Shown here piece by piece: positions 6,990 to 13,876 of a stretch of 64,000 nucleotides of DNA; position 1 is the stretch's first letter; every line of letters begins with the position of its first letter. Below the pieces are notes generated by a model that made no database searches, had not been told where the DNA came from, and saw only the letters and a program-made list of their open reading frames with translations. The stretch spans positions 1 to 64,000 of IMG/VR virus record IMGVR_UViG_3300033142_001406. One strand, 5' to 3'. Source of the DNA: a virus. Position numbers and translations under genes: made by a program.

Positions 6990-7342
6990 ATTTCCTCCAA
7001 ACTTTCTGTAAGTTCAAGTAACTCTTCGTAAAGTTTCTTTCCCTTTGGGCTAAGAAAAATAACGTTGTGTGCAGAGTGTATTTTAGAGGGTTTGCTGTTT
7101 ATATACCCCAAACCCTTCTGTTTTTTTGAGTCTGTCTTTGGACAACTGTCCCGGTGCCCATTCCCAAGCATCCCCACCGCTCTCCCGGCTGCTGCCCGAC
7201 TTATTGAGAGTATTATAAACACTTCACTTTGTTTAATCTTCCCAGATTCAGCAACTAAGCAAAACACCCGAAAATACCCAACCTCGTTGCGAAAGTGCTC
7301 CGCACAAAAATCTAATATTATCTGTACTTTTTCTAAGGTCAT
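6986..7342 (-). CDS. Winged-helix paralog of the left-arm array (MarR-like)
   Basis: 118 residues, ATG. ILDFCAEHFRNEVGYFRVFCLVAE, then ILSISRAAAGRAVGML (recognition helix), an extended wing with a Cys and many Lys (SCPKTDSKKQKGLGYI) and NVIFLSPKGKKLYEELLEL. It belongs to the longer-wing subgroup with 4937 and 60611. Overlaps the neighbour by 4 nt. Confidence 0.7.
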   Translation of the reverse strand: MTLEKVQIILDFCAEHFRNEVGYFRVFCLVAESGKIKQSEVFIILSISRAAAGRAVGMLGNGHRDSCPKTDSKKQKGLGYINSKPSKIHSAHNVIFLSPKGKKLYEELLELTESLEEI

Positions 7343-7638
7343 ACCCCGACTATCGCCCTTATATATTTCATATTATTATCGTTAATTCCCTCGGGGAACG
7401 TTCTTAAAAGAGTCGTAAGCCCCGGCTCAGTAACCGAAAACTCTGTTACTACGCAACTATCAAAAGCAACTGCTATAATAGAGTGGAGTTCAATATAGGA
7501 GTGAACAATCAGCTCTTCTAAGAGTTCGTTTGATTCCTCCCCGAACAGAACCACAAACTCGCGGATTGGTATGCTGTTGATTGCGTTATAATCTTCAATA
7601 ATTTCAGATAGTTTCTGAAGTGCTGTCGCTTTAAACAT
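7339..7638 (-). CDS. Divergent winged-helix paralog
   Basis: 99 residues from ATG 7638, which follows a GGGGGGAAGG stretch; the frame extends upstream but that part overlaps the preceding gene. FKATALQKLSEIIEDYNAIN, IREFVVLFGEESNELLEELIVHSYIELHSI and FSVTEPGLTTLLRTF correspond in order to the helices and wing of the neighbours. Similarity is weaker than for the others, so DNA binding is probable but not certain. Confidence 0.55.
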   Translation of the reverse strand: MFKATALQKLSEIIEDYNAINSIPIREFVVLFGEESNELLEELIVHSYIELHSIIAVAFDSCVVTEFSVTEPGLTTLLRTFPEGINDNNMKYIRAIVGV

Positions 7639-7933
7639 CCTTCCCCCCCTCAATCTCAATATAGGCCGCCACACCCTTGGGTTTAAGTCTGATATGTCGC
7701 AAGCGCCTATCCTCAACTATAAACCCAAAGGTGTGGAGTTCTACAATAGCCTTCCTAAGTTCTATCGGGTGTACTTCGTCGGCAAGATCGTTTAACAGCT
7801 TTGGGATCGTAACCGCTGAATTATAATAGAGAAAGTTGAGGACCAGTTTGCTGGCCCAAAGCTCTCTATCCAGCTTATCGAGCCACTCCTCAATCTCCGC
7901 TGGACTCTTCTTTATTCCGTTTGTCCGGCTCAT
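7631..7933 (-). CDS. Winged-helix paralog of the left-arm array
   Basis: 100 residues, ATG just after GGGG. It opens with a basic/acidic helix (SPAEIEEWLDKLDRELWASK) found also in the next upstream gene (EEPAEWFKKLEAEGKAF), then IPKLLNDLADEVHPIELRKAIVELHTFGF, and wing HIRLKPKGVAAYIEIEG. With 7930 it forms a second tandem pair. Confidence 0.65.
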   Translation of the reverse strand: MSRTNGIKKSPAEIEEWLDKLDRELWASKLVLNFLYYNSAVTIPKLLNDLADEVHPIELRKAIVELHTFGFIVEDRRLRHIRLKPKGVAAYIEIEGGKDV

Positions 7934-8220
7934 ACCCCGTTCTCTATATCTTCGAATATTCCAAGTTCAATCGCCCCCTTGGGCGTGATATTGAGATCAG
8001 CAGAAAGCCCCTCAGAGCCTTTGATCAGCCCTGCAACAAAGATGGAAGCGGTGGTGGTGCCCAACAGATAGGGGGATATATCCGGGAACTCCTCGATAAT
8101 TTCGACGCTGGTAACGTCTTTATTATCTCCAATAAACCTAAGCACTTCCACGAACGCTTTTCCTTCTGCCTCTAACTTCTTAAACCACTCAGCGGGTTCT
8201 TCAAGATTTTCAGAATTCAT
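7930..8220 (-). CDS. Winged-helix paralog of the left-arm array
   Basis: 96 residues, ATG; ATGA-type overlap with the gene upstream. N-terminal helix shared with 7631, middle region TSVEIIEEFPDISPYLLGTTTASIFVAGLI, wing LNITPKGAIELGIFED. Acidic overall, which is unusual for a DNA-binding protein; the fold call rests on the shared spacing. Confidence 0.6.
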   Translation of the reverse strand: MNSENLEEPAEWFKKLEAEGKAFVEVLRFIGDNKDVTSVEIIEEFPDISPYLLGTTTASIFVAGLIKGSEGLSADLNITPKGAIELGIFEDIENGV

Positions 8221-8570
8221 ACAAGCAACTCCCGGTTAACCTTTTTGATTTGTTCCAGTTTATAAAAGCAGAAAGTGTCCCTCAGCTCCCGGTTTCGCTT
8301 CGTATCTTCTAAAGCCAGTTCCAGCGCGTCGGGGGACACGTCGACCGTGTTTATCTTAACAATTGATTTCCTTACTTCTAAGATCCCAGCAACGCTGATC
8401 AGCTCAAGATCGAAAAGAAGGGAGATATTAACGAGAGACTCTTTTCCGTATAACTCAGTGACTTCGCTTACCGGAATCTCTACAATTCGCCCAAGCTTGT
8501 TGCAGAGCAAACAGAGCTTGTGGACGATCTGCCCAACGAAGTGGTGGTGAGCTTGTCGTGTTGTGTGCAA
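8217..8570 (-). CDS. Hypothetical protein, possible degenerate winged helix
   Basis: 117 residues, TTG start with GAGGGGG upstream. It opens with a His-rich stretch (MHTTRQAHHHFVGQIVHKL). IPVSEVTELYGKESLVNISLLFDLELISV could be the DNA-binding helices, and VDVSPDALELALEDTKR takes the place of the usual LT.KG wing ending. The N-terminal Cys pair (LCLLC) and charged C-terminus are not shared. Membership of the array family is tentative. Confidence 0.5.
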   Translation of the reverse strand: MHTTRQAHHHFVGQIVHKLCLLCNKLGRIVEIPVSEVTELYGKESLVNISLLFDLELISVAGILEVRKSIVKINTVDVSPDALELALEDTKRNRELRDTFCFYKLEQIKKVNRELLV

Positions 8571-8584
8571 TTATCCAACCCCCT

Positions 8585-9241
8585 CTAAATCTCTTCTGCT
8601 TTGCAGTACTCAGAAAGTTTAAAGTAAAATCCACGTCCCTTGGACGTTAGTTTTAAGATTGAAGTGTTGGGGGAATCCGGGCGGGGTTCGCTCTTTATTA
8701 AGCCCCTCTCGACAAGCTTGGCAAGCGTTGTGCTCAAAATCTGAGTGCTGGTTTTACTCTTAAGGCACAACTGGATTCTCTCGATACCAGCACCCTTAGC
8801 AGCACCAATAAAGACAAACGCTATAAAGGAGTTGAACCCGCCTCCTATTTTAGAAAACCAATAAAAACAAGCCTTTGAGATATCTCCGTATAGGCCACTA
8901 TTATCCTCGATAATCGAGTCGGACATATCAAAGTAGAACTTATCTCCCGCTTTTGTTAAGTCTACGAGTTTTTTATTACGCACTCTCTTGCAAGGTGTTT
9001 TAAAGACCAGACCACTTCCGATTTGCTTTTTTCCACACATCTCATACTTGTAAGTTATAGGCCCAAGCCGCTGAAAAGTATGGGTTATTCCGCTTAGACC
9101 GATACCAGTTTCCCTCGAAACGTCAGACGTATATTTCAGTTTATCTGCGTCCCCGGTGCTCAGAAAGACTAATAATTGAGTTAACTCACAGCCGTGATTC
9201 TCTTTCCAATAATTAAGAGCACTACCGATATCACCTATCAC
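8585..9241 (-). CDS. Double winged-helix protein (two fused array domains)
   Basis: 218 residues, GTG start, twice the length of its neighbours. Residues 1-105 and 118-218 each hold a full copy of the domain. The first has IGSALNYWKENHGCELTQLLVF and the ending LVDLTKAGDKFYFDMSDS. The second has ISKACFYWFSKIGGGFNSFIAF and the ending ILKLTSKGRGFYFKLSEY. Fusion of two tandem genes is the simplest origin. A covalent dimer could bind an asymmetric operator. Overlaps the upstream gene by 11 nt. Confidence 0.7.
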   Translation of the reverse strand: MIGDIGSALNYWKENHGCELTQLLVFLSTGDADKLKYTSDVSRETGIGLSGITHTFQRLGPITYKYEMCGKKQIGSGLVFKTPCKRVRNKKLVDLTKAGDKFYFDMSDSIIEDNSGLYGDISKACFYWFSKIGGGFNSFIAFVFIGAAKGAGIERIQLCLKSKTSTQILSTTLAKLVERGLIKSEPRPDSPNTSILKLTSKGRGFYFKLSEYCKAEEI

Positions 9242-9689
9242 TCTTCACCTTCCTTTCTGTTAGTATCTTTTCAAGTGTACTATAAACAGACTGTTCGATA
9301 ACTTGCCGTAACCACCCACCTATATTTGCTTGGTTGCCCAATATTCTAAGCTGGACCGCTGTTATAATCTGCTGGGTTTCGTGATCCTTTAGGGGACACT
9401 CAACCCCGGTAATTTCTTTTAATCGGGCTTCATTCATACAACCAGAATCCTCCGCGTATAACTGTTCGCCTTTATTGAGCATACCCAAGTGGTCTGTCTC
9501 AAGAGCTTCTGCCAACCTTCTTTGCGTAACCCACCGCATACAACTCTTACCAAGTAGGAAATTTGAAGTAGAGGTTTTAGGTACCCCGGAGATTTTGTGA
9601 AGTTGTGTAAGGGATAGCTTCCGCTTATTCAACTCGTACCGGAGTGCTAATCTGAAAAAATAAACAACGTCGTGATCACCGTTTATCAC
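9231..9689 (-). CDS. Xre-like helix-turn-helix protein with C-terminal extension
   Basis: 152 residues, GTG with GGAGGAG upstream. Residues 8-75 carry an HTH domain of the same type as the next three genes: YFFRLALRYELNKRKLSLTQL, GVPKTSTSNFLLGK, and the ending LETDHLGMLNKGEQLY. The remaining 75 residues are extra and mostly helical (IGGWLRQVIEQSVYSTLEKIL), perhaps for oligomerisation. It is the longest of four tandem paralogs. Confidence 0.65.
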   Translation of the reverse strand: MINGDHDVVYFFRLALRYELNKRKLSLTQLHKISGVPKTSTSNFLLGKSCMRWVTQRRLAEALETDHLGMLNKGEQLYAEDSGCMNEARLKEITGVECPLKDHETQQIITAVQLRILGNQANIGGWLRQVIEQSVYSTLEKILTERKVKSDR

Positions 9690-9933
9690 TGTTCTTCTCC
9701 TCCAACAAATCTCTACCGAGATTTAGAACCTCTAAAACAGTCATCCCGAAATAATCAGCAAGTGCTTCTTGCAGACTGAAACCGAGACCATCCCGGTCAC
9801 CCCTAACAAATCTATAAATATTACCCGCACTTACATCCATAGCAAACGAAATAGAGTGTGGATTTAGCCCCGCTTCGTCTAACAGTTGAATAATAGCTGT
9901 CCTATAATAGCCCTCAAGTGTTGGTTTTTTCAC
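9676..9933 (-). CDS. Small HTH protein, NLG-type tandem family
   Basis: 85 residues, GTG. GYYRTAIIQLLDEAGLNPHS, then FAMDVSAGNIYRFVRGDRDG as the helix-turn-helix, and ALADYFGMTVLEVLNLGRDLL. The ending YFG.T.LE.LNLG..L is shared with 9935 and, more loosely, with 10183 and 9231. Domain order suits a Cro-like DNA-binding protein. It overlaps the gene downstream by 14 nt. Confidence 0.65.
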   Translation of the reverse strand: MKKPTLEGYYRTAIIQLLDEAGLNPHSISFAMDVSAGNIYRFVRGDRDGLGFSLQEALADYFGMTVLEVLNLGRDLLEEKNSDKR

Positions 9934-9934
9934 C

Positions 9935-10195
9935 CTAAGCTCTCTTCTTGAATTTAGACCGATTTGCTGATAGTTCAGCCCCCAAATTCAGCAGCTCAAG
10001 ATGGGTAAGTCCAAAATATTCAGCTACTTTTTGTTCGACGTCCAAACGCAGCCAATAAGTTCCCCGCAGAGCAGCGCTTAAATAGGTCGGTGCTAAATCA
10101 AGATCCCGGCACACTTGAACGCCCAATATTCCGGTTTCCTTGAGAAGATAATTTAGAGCTTTTTTGTAGTAATTAATTATAGTTACTTTTCGCAC
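9935..10195 (-). CDS. Small HTH protein, NLG-type tandem family
   Basis: 86 residues, GTG with AAGGA upstream. NYYKKALNYLLKETGILGVQ, LDLAPTYLSAALRGTYWLRL (helix-turn-helix) and VAEYFGLTHLELLNLGAEL. Nearest relative is 9676-9933. The C-terminus is basic (NRSKFKKRA). Confidence 0.65.
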   Translation of the reverse strand: MRKVTIINYYKKALNYLLKETGILGVQVCRDLDLAPTYLSAALRGTYWLRLDVEQKVAEYFGLTHLELLNLGAELSANRSKFKKRA

Positions 10196-10452
10196 AATTC
10201 AATTCCTTCCACCTCGTTATTAATATGTAGTTGCTCTCCGAGATTAATCATAGCTAAGTGCGAGGTATCAAAAACTCTTGCAAGCCTCTCTTCAATCTCG
10301 TAAGTTGTATTTTTATTCTCTTGGAAAGCCCCGTAAATAGCGGAAGCGGCTGTCTTTGTTTTTTTTGTGAGGTAAGCTCCGTTGTAGCCCTTCTCTTTCG
10401 TCAAGTGTTTAAGTGCTATTCTAAAATAATCGTGAATATCTAATTCTTTCAA
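10183..10452 (-). CDS. Small HTH protein, NLG-type tandem family
   Basis: 89 residues, TTG with AGAGGA upstream. DYFRIALKHLTKEKGYNGAY, KTKTAASAIYGAFQENKN and LARVFDTSHLAMINLGEQL. It is the first of the four tandem relatives to be translated and is acidic at its C-terminus. Confidence 0.6.
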   Translation of the reverse strand: MKELDIHDYFRIALKHLTKEKGYNGAYLTKKTKTAASAIYGAFQENKNTTYEIEERLARVFDTSHLAMINLGEQLHINNEVEGIELCEK

Positions 10453-10465
10453 TTTCCTCTTACTC

Positions 10466-10810
10466 CTATTTATTATTATTATTATATTTTAGCAATTCGG
10501 ATTCTATTTCTGCTGGGGATAACTTACCATCCCGCACTTTCTCCAGTAGATTCATACTCGCTATAAAAGAGGTCTGTTTTACAATCCTCTCTCTCTTTTT
10601 TGAGGCGTTCCAAGTTGAAAACATATTCCCGAGCATACAAACAAAAGTAAATACGCAGTAATCAGTTAAACCCAACGAGAGATATTCTTTTGTCCCGTGT
10701 ATCGCAAAAAGGGGAGTAAGAAAAAGAGTGGTAACAAAGAAGATATTATCCAGATCAAGAAGCTGTCTTATTGATAACTCCTTCTTAAATAAGCTCTTGA
10801 TATTTCTCAC
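10466..10810 (-). CDS. Small membrane protein, two transmembrane segments
   Basis: 114 residues, GTG sharing bases with the upstream TGA. Two hydrophobic helices at about residues 23-38 (IFFVTTLFLTPLFAI) and about 49-66 (YCVFTFVCMLGNMFSTW), followed by a basic stretch (SKKRERIVK) and a helical cytoplasmic tail ending in five residues of Asn/Lys. Similar in size and topology to 5828-6172 but not clearly homologous. No family recognised. Confidence 0.6.
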   Translation of the reverse strand: MRNIKSLFKKELSIRQLLDLDNIFFVTTLFLTPLFAIHGTKEYLSLGLTDYCVFTFVCMLGNMFSTWNASKKRERIVKQTSFIASMNLLEKVRDGKLSPAEIESELLKYNNNNK

Positions 10811-10992
10811 TTTACGAGTCCCACTTTCTGCAAGTGCTTAACTATATTGAGGCAAGATCTTACTGCCTCACTTGCCAGAGCCTCTTCTGGGTGTGGTTTA
10901 GGTTCAATATTCCAACTCACGTTTGCTACTTCGTCGCAAACGTCTGTAATCTCGATTGTTGCTTTAAATATCCTCTTGTTCTCTTCGTTCAT
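10807..10992 (-). CDS. Small hypothetical protein
   Basis: 61 residues, ATG with AAGGA 7 nt upstream. A beta-like first half (FKATIEITDVCDEVANVSWNI) and a helical second half (EEALASEAVRSCLNIVKHLQ) ending in a basic tail. Overlaps the upstream gene by 29 nt. No function visible. Confidence 0.5.
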   Translation of the reverse strand: MNEENKRIFKATIEITDVCDEVANVSWNIEPKPHPEEALASEAVRSCLNIVKHLQKVGLVK

Positions 10993-11167
10993 CTTCGTTC
11001 CTTTTATCGACTAATTTAGCAAGTAAAAGAGCAATTATAGTTAACGTTGGCGATTCGCTCAAAGGCAGATTAAGAATATTCGGGGGTCCCTCGAAACAAA
11101 TATCGAGCTTCCCGTCCGGCAGATCTGTAAGAATTACTCTGACGGGTGTGTCTTTGTTAATACTCAA
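10964..11167 (-). CDS. Small hypothetical protein
   Basis: 67 residues, TTG with GGAGGA about 7 nt upstream. Strand-rich N-terminus (PVRVILTDLPDGKLDICFEG) and a hydrophobic helix (LTIIALLLAKLVDK) before a charged tail (RNEDERREQEDI). The hydrophobic part is short for a membrane span. Unknown. Confidence 0.5.
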   Translation of the reverse strand: MSINKDTPVRVILTDLPDGKLDICFEGPPNILNLPLSESPTLTIIALLLAKLVDKRNEDERREQEDI

Positions 11168-11181
11168 AAAGTGTCCTCCTC

Positions 11182-11451
11182 TTAGTCCAGAAATTCACTT
11201 AATATTTCTAATAAATTCAGCCCTTTTTCAGAAGGGATGCCCTTGGGCTTTTCAAACAGCGGGACCACCAACCCCGGTTTTATAAATCCTCCTTTTAAGA
11301 GGTTTGTCCTCGCTTCCGTATAATCAACGGTCTCGCAAGCTCCCCGCGAGAACAGATCGTCGATATTGGGAGTGTCGTCTCTAAACCAACTTAAAAACAC
11401 GATAATCTCCCAATTTGAAATCTTATCAGTGGAAGATTGCTCCTTCAGCAC
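11182..11451 (-). CDS. Probable winged-helix paralog
   Basis: 89 residues, GTG with AAAGGAG 7 nt upstream. SNWEIIVFLSWFRDDTPNIDDL, YTEARTNLLKGGFIKPG (helix then the turn GFI/GLI seen in neighbours) and GIPSEKGLNLLEILSEF, which has the KG..LL pattern of the wing ending. Weaker match than most. Overlaps the first gene of the array by 26 nt. Confidence 0.55.
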   Translation of the reverse strand: MLKEQSSTDKISNWEIIVFLSWFRDDTPNIDDLFSRGACETVDYTEARTNLLKGGFIKPGLVVPLFEKPKGIPSEKGLNLLEILSEFLD

Positions 11452-11890
11452 TTTCGGCTCCTTTCGCAGCTTCTCTTTCTTTTTCTGCCATACTTGAGCG
11501 GAAACCTAAGTATGACCCTCTATTTAGAGTTATATCATACACGCCCGGCTCTTTTGTTGAGATAGTCCCAAACAACGGTGTGAGTACAAATTGACCCTCT
11601 TCCTCCATATGAGCCTCCGAGCAGGTTTGAACAATAGCAAAGAATATATTGTTGTATTCTTCGATAGTTAGTCCGTCTTTTTCTATTCTATCCGAGATAT
11701 CAATCCGGTAATTAAACTGCTTAGTTGCTACAACTTGTTCAAGGAGTTTTTGGAGAATACTAGCACCCACCTCGCAAAGCTCCGGGCCAAAAAAGGACAT
11801 CTGAACCTCCCCTTCTGGAGCTTCTTCTCTCATCTTTTTTAGATCTTCTCGCGAAAGCTCTTTGTCTATTACTTTTAATTTAACGGTCAT
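11426..11890 (-). CDS. Hypothetical protein, first gene of the left array
   Basis: 154 residues, ATG with AGAGAG upstream. Acidic N-terminal helix (LSREDLKKMREEAPEGE), a central mixed region, and a strand-rich part (GQFVLTPLFGTISTKEPGVYD), then an Ala/Glu-rich tail ending AIFH. No family recognised. As the promoter-proximal gene it sets the 5' end of the array transcript. Confidence 0.6.
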   Translation of the reverse strand: MTVKLKVIDKELSREDLKKMREEAPEGEVQMSFFGPELCEVGASILQKLLEQVVATKQFNYRIDISDRIEKDGLTIEEYNNIFFAIVQTCSEAHMEEEGQFVLTPLFGTISTKEPGVYDITLNRGSYLGFRSSMAEKEREAAKGAESAEGAIFH

Positions 11891-12218
11891 TCCTATCTCT
11901 CTTTCTCCAGATATTATATTATATTATCTCTGATAGTATTCAGTGGTATTACTTTTCTTCCGTTGTCCAAAATAACTCCCAAATAGTCTATAAGCAGTAT
12001 CGGAGATACGTATACAAGTCAAGCACTTTCTCGGTATGCGCCGACGCAACTTAAGAACATCCGTATGGGCGCATTCTGGAGACTTTACCACACTCGCGTA
12101 TACATACGTATAGGCCCTGCTGCTTAAGTTCCCAGAACAGCGCGTGAGCGGGTCTTACGGGAGTATAAAGACTATCCCAGAACCCACGCTACGCGCCCAA
12201 TTCTTCCTAACACTATAG
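11891..12218. other. Noncoding region, candidate promoter for the left array
   Basis: No supported gene. On the minus strand TATAATATAAT at about 11911-11925 would serve as a -10 element for the gene starting at 11890; I see no good -35 at the usual spacing. Further upstream are short inverted repeats: AACTTAAG near 12050 and CTTAAGTT near 12126, and tracts such as GTATAC and ACGTAT. A structured leader or regulator-binding zone is possible. Confidence 0.35.
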
Positions 12219-12467
12219 ACTATACCTTAACGGTATAGTATAAGTTGATCCTAATAGTATATTAACAAGATGTTAATAAATACAAACCCGTAGGGTTTGT
12301 TTAATCTAATAAACTAATCTCTTATTAAGTTTAAATTAAGAGATAATTAGAAAACCCTTTAGGGTTTTCCTTATTAACTTAATAAATTAAATTAATCTAA
12401 GAATAAAGATCCCCTTTAGGGGATCTTCTTTTAATCTCTTATTAGAGAATTAAATATAAGAGATTAA
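12219..12467. repeat. Array of eight consecutive inverted repeats, AT-rich
   Basis: Eight perfect or near-perfect hairpins tile 249 bp. 12219-12239: ACTATACC stem, 5-nt loop. 12260-12278: TATTAACA stem. 12282-12300: ACAAACCC stem, GTA loop. 12317-12344: TCTCTTA stem. 12350-12369: GAAAACCCT stem, TT loop. 12371-12385: TTATTAA stem, 1-nt loop. 12406-12427: AAGATCCCCT stem, TT loop. 12431-12467: 12-bp stem TTAATCTCTTAT. It lies 24 bp from the end of the Rep-like gene. Candidates are a replication origin, a partition site, or a structured RNA or terminator cluster. Confidence 0.7.
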
Positions 12468-12490
12468 TCAAAATATCTTTTTAAAGAAAC

Positions 12491-13423
12491 TTAAGCATAT
12501 TTTGATTCCACTTCGAAAGCAGCAGCCAGCTCGGAGAGCTGTCTGTCTCTGCTTTTCAGAGTATTTATATTTTTAGGTATCCCTTTTCCAACACCAGCCA
12601 GCAGCGCTGACACGCTGCGGTCTGCTATCGGTTGTTGTCCAGCAACTTCTTTTTGGGGCTGCTTCTGTATGTATTCAGCAGCGTTAAGGTTTTTAGCAGC
12701 GGATATCCCGGCAGTCCTAAGCCACGCCCACGGGTGGCGTATTCGCTGCCAGAGACGGACGAGAATATACAGACATTCTTGTATTGCGTCCGGTCTGACC
12801 CGCTGTTTCCAGAGATAATTTATTGCAGCTTCTGCGTTAAACCGCCGCTTTTTTTGCGGAAGGGACTCAAACTTTCTGATTAGAGGCTTCGCAGCCTCCA
12901 GAAACTCAATCCGTTCCCTCTGGGTATTTTTTTCCGAAACCACCGCAGGTGCAGCTTTGGGGTTTTTAATATTATCTAGCTTAGAAGTTTCCGTTTCTTT
13001 ATTAGCGGGGGTTGTTTTTTGAGCGGCCAAACCACCGGGTATTCCGGCGTTTTGTAGGGCTTTATCATACTCAGTATGCCAGATCAGATAATAGTTGTTG
13101 TTCCGAACCTCAGCCGCGTGAGCCGCTTTGCGGTCACGGTGAGCCGCAGACTCGACAACAACAAGCTTTTTGCGCTTCAAACCGCTGATTATTTTACGGA
13201 TGGTGTCCGGGTGTCTTCCGAGCTGCTTCCCCAGATATTCGAGACTCGGGTAGGCGAAGCCGTGAATTTTAGATTGGAAATTTAAGAGCTTTAGGAGGTT
13301 TTTTTCTGTTGCAGTTATATATTCCCCCATATTATCCAGCACTTTATCGAAGGGAACTGGGAGGTTAAGGATCGGAATTAACTGGTCTATTTTGTAAATT
13401 TGGGCTTGATTTTTAGAATTCAT
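12491..13423 (-). CDS. Rep-like replication initiator with N-terminal HTH (HTH_36-like)
   Basis: 310 residues, ATG. Residues about 38-95 read as the winged-helix domain of plasmid and phage replication proteins: TATEKNLLKLLNFQSKIHG, YPSLEYLGKQLGRHPDTIRK, ISGLKRKKLVVVE. The middle (residues about 140-180) is low-complexity and the second half is basic and helical (RKFESLPQKKRRFN, WQRIRHPWAWLRTAG). Its start is immediately preceded by direct repeats (13433-13501) and its end by an AT-rich hairpin array, the surroundings expected of an iteron-type replicon. I infer origin binding. A transcriptional regulator is the main alternative. Confidence 0.6.
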   Translation of the reverse strand: MNSKNQAQIYKIDQLIPILNLPVPFDKVLDNMGEYITATEKNLLKLLNFQSKIHGFAYPSLEYLGKQLGRHPDTIRKIISGLKRKKLVVVESAAHRDRKAAHAAEVRNNNYYLIWHTEYDKALQNAGIPGGLAAQKTTPANKETETSKLDNIKNPKAAPAVVSEKNTQRERIEFLEAAKPLIRKFESLPQKKRRFNAEAAINYLWKQRVRPDAIQECLYILVRLWQRIRHPWAWLRTAGISAAKNLNAAEYIQKQPQKEVAGQQPIADRSVSALLAGVGKGIPKNINTLKSRDRQLSELAAAFEVESKYA

Positions 13424-13432
13424 CTGCTATAG

Positions 13433-13501
13433 TCTTTCTCAGTTTTGAGGGTTATCTTTCTCAGTTTTAAGGGTTCGTTCTTTTACGGGTTCTTTTACGG
13501 G
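13433..13501. repeat. Iteron-like direct repeats upstream of the Rep-like gene
   Basis: Two 21-nt copies (TCTTTCTCAGTTTT[g/a]AGGGTT) start at 13433 and 13455, a 22-bp period with one mismatch. They are followed by two exact 12-nt copies of TTCTTTTACGGG at 13478 and 13490. Read on the minus strand, all four contain an ACCC[G/T/C]..AAA core. Position (10 bp before the start codon) and helical phasing fit binding sites for the initiator or autoregulation by it. Confidence 0.65.
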
Positions 13502-13544
13502 TCACTCTTAATATTGGTGAGCAACTTTTTGGGTTAATTGCCGA

Positions 13545-13564
13545 CACCCACCGCAAGGTGGGTG
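13545..13564. other. Hairpin with GCAA tetraloop
   Basis: CACCCACC-GCAA-GGTGGGTG, an 8-bp perfect stem closed by a GNRA-type loop. There is no T tract, so it is not a standard terminator. It may be part of the Rep-gene control region or a structured RNA. Confidence 0.45.
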
Positions 13565-13591
13565 GTTCAAAGTACAGCGGCCAAACTGACT

Positions 13592-13664
13592 TTCTACAAA
13601 TTATTTTAAACGACTATCCCGTTCAAGCCTGCAAGCTTAAACGGGTTTTGTCGTTGTAGAGTTT
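13592..13664. other. Long compound hairpin
   Basis: Nested arms pair from outside in: CTACAA with TTGTAG, AACGAC with GTCGTT, and CCCGTTcAAGC with GCTTaAACGGG around a 5-nt loop, with bulges between them. A T-rich stretch (GGGTTTTGTC) follows the inner arm. It could be a terminator for rightward readthrough or a structured RNA. Confidence 0.45.
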
Positions 13665-13848
13665 AAAAGCACAATAACTATCCCCCTCTGTTTAATTTTT
13701 CTGTCCCCTCTTAACAACTTCTTGCACGTTTGTCCAATTATATTATAAATTCAACTACTTAAGAAGCTGAAGTACGATCTTCTAAGCGTGAACATACCAA
13801 CAAAACAAATCAAAAGCAAACAAAAACGAAATAAAATAAAAATAAAGC

Positions 13849-13876
13849 TTGACAATTGTGGTAGGGTGCTTATATT
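13849..13876 (+). promoter_or_regulatory. Promoter for the rightward virion operon
   Basis: TTGACA at 13849-13854 and TATATT at 13871-13876, spacing 16. The spacer and -10 region contain ATTGTGG and TATATTGTGGAT; the latter is shared with the parA promoter and nearly with the one at 60499. It lies about 150 nt before the small terminase gene. Confidence 0.65.
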
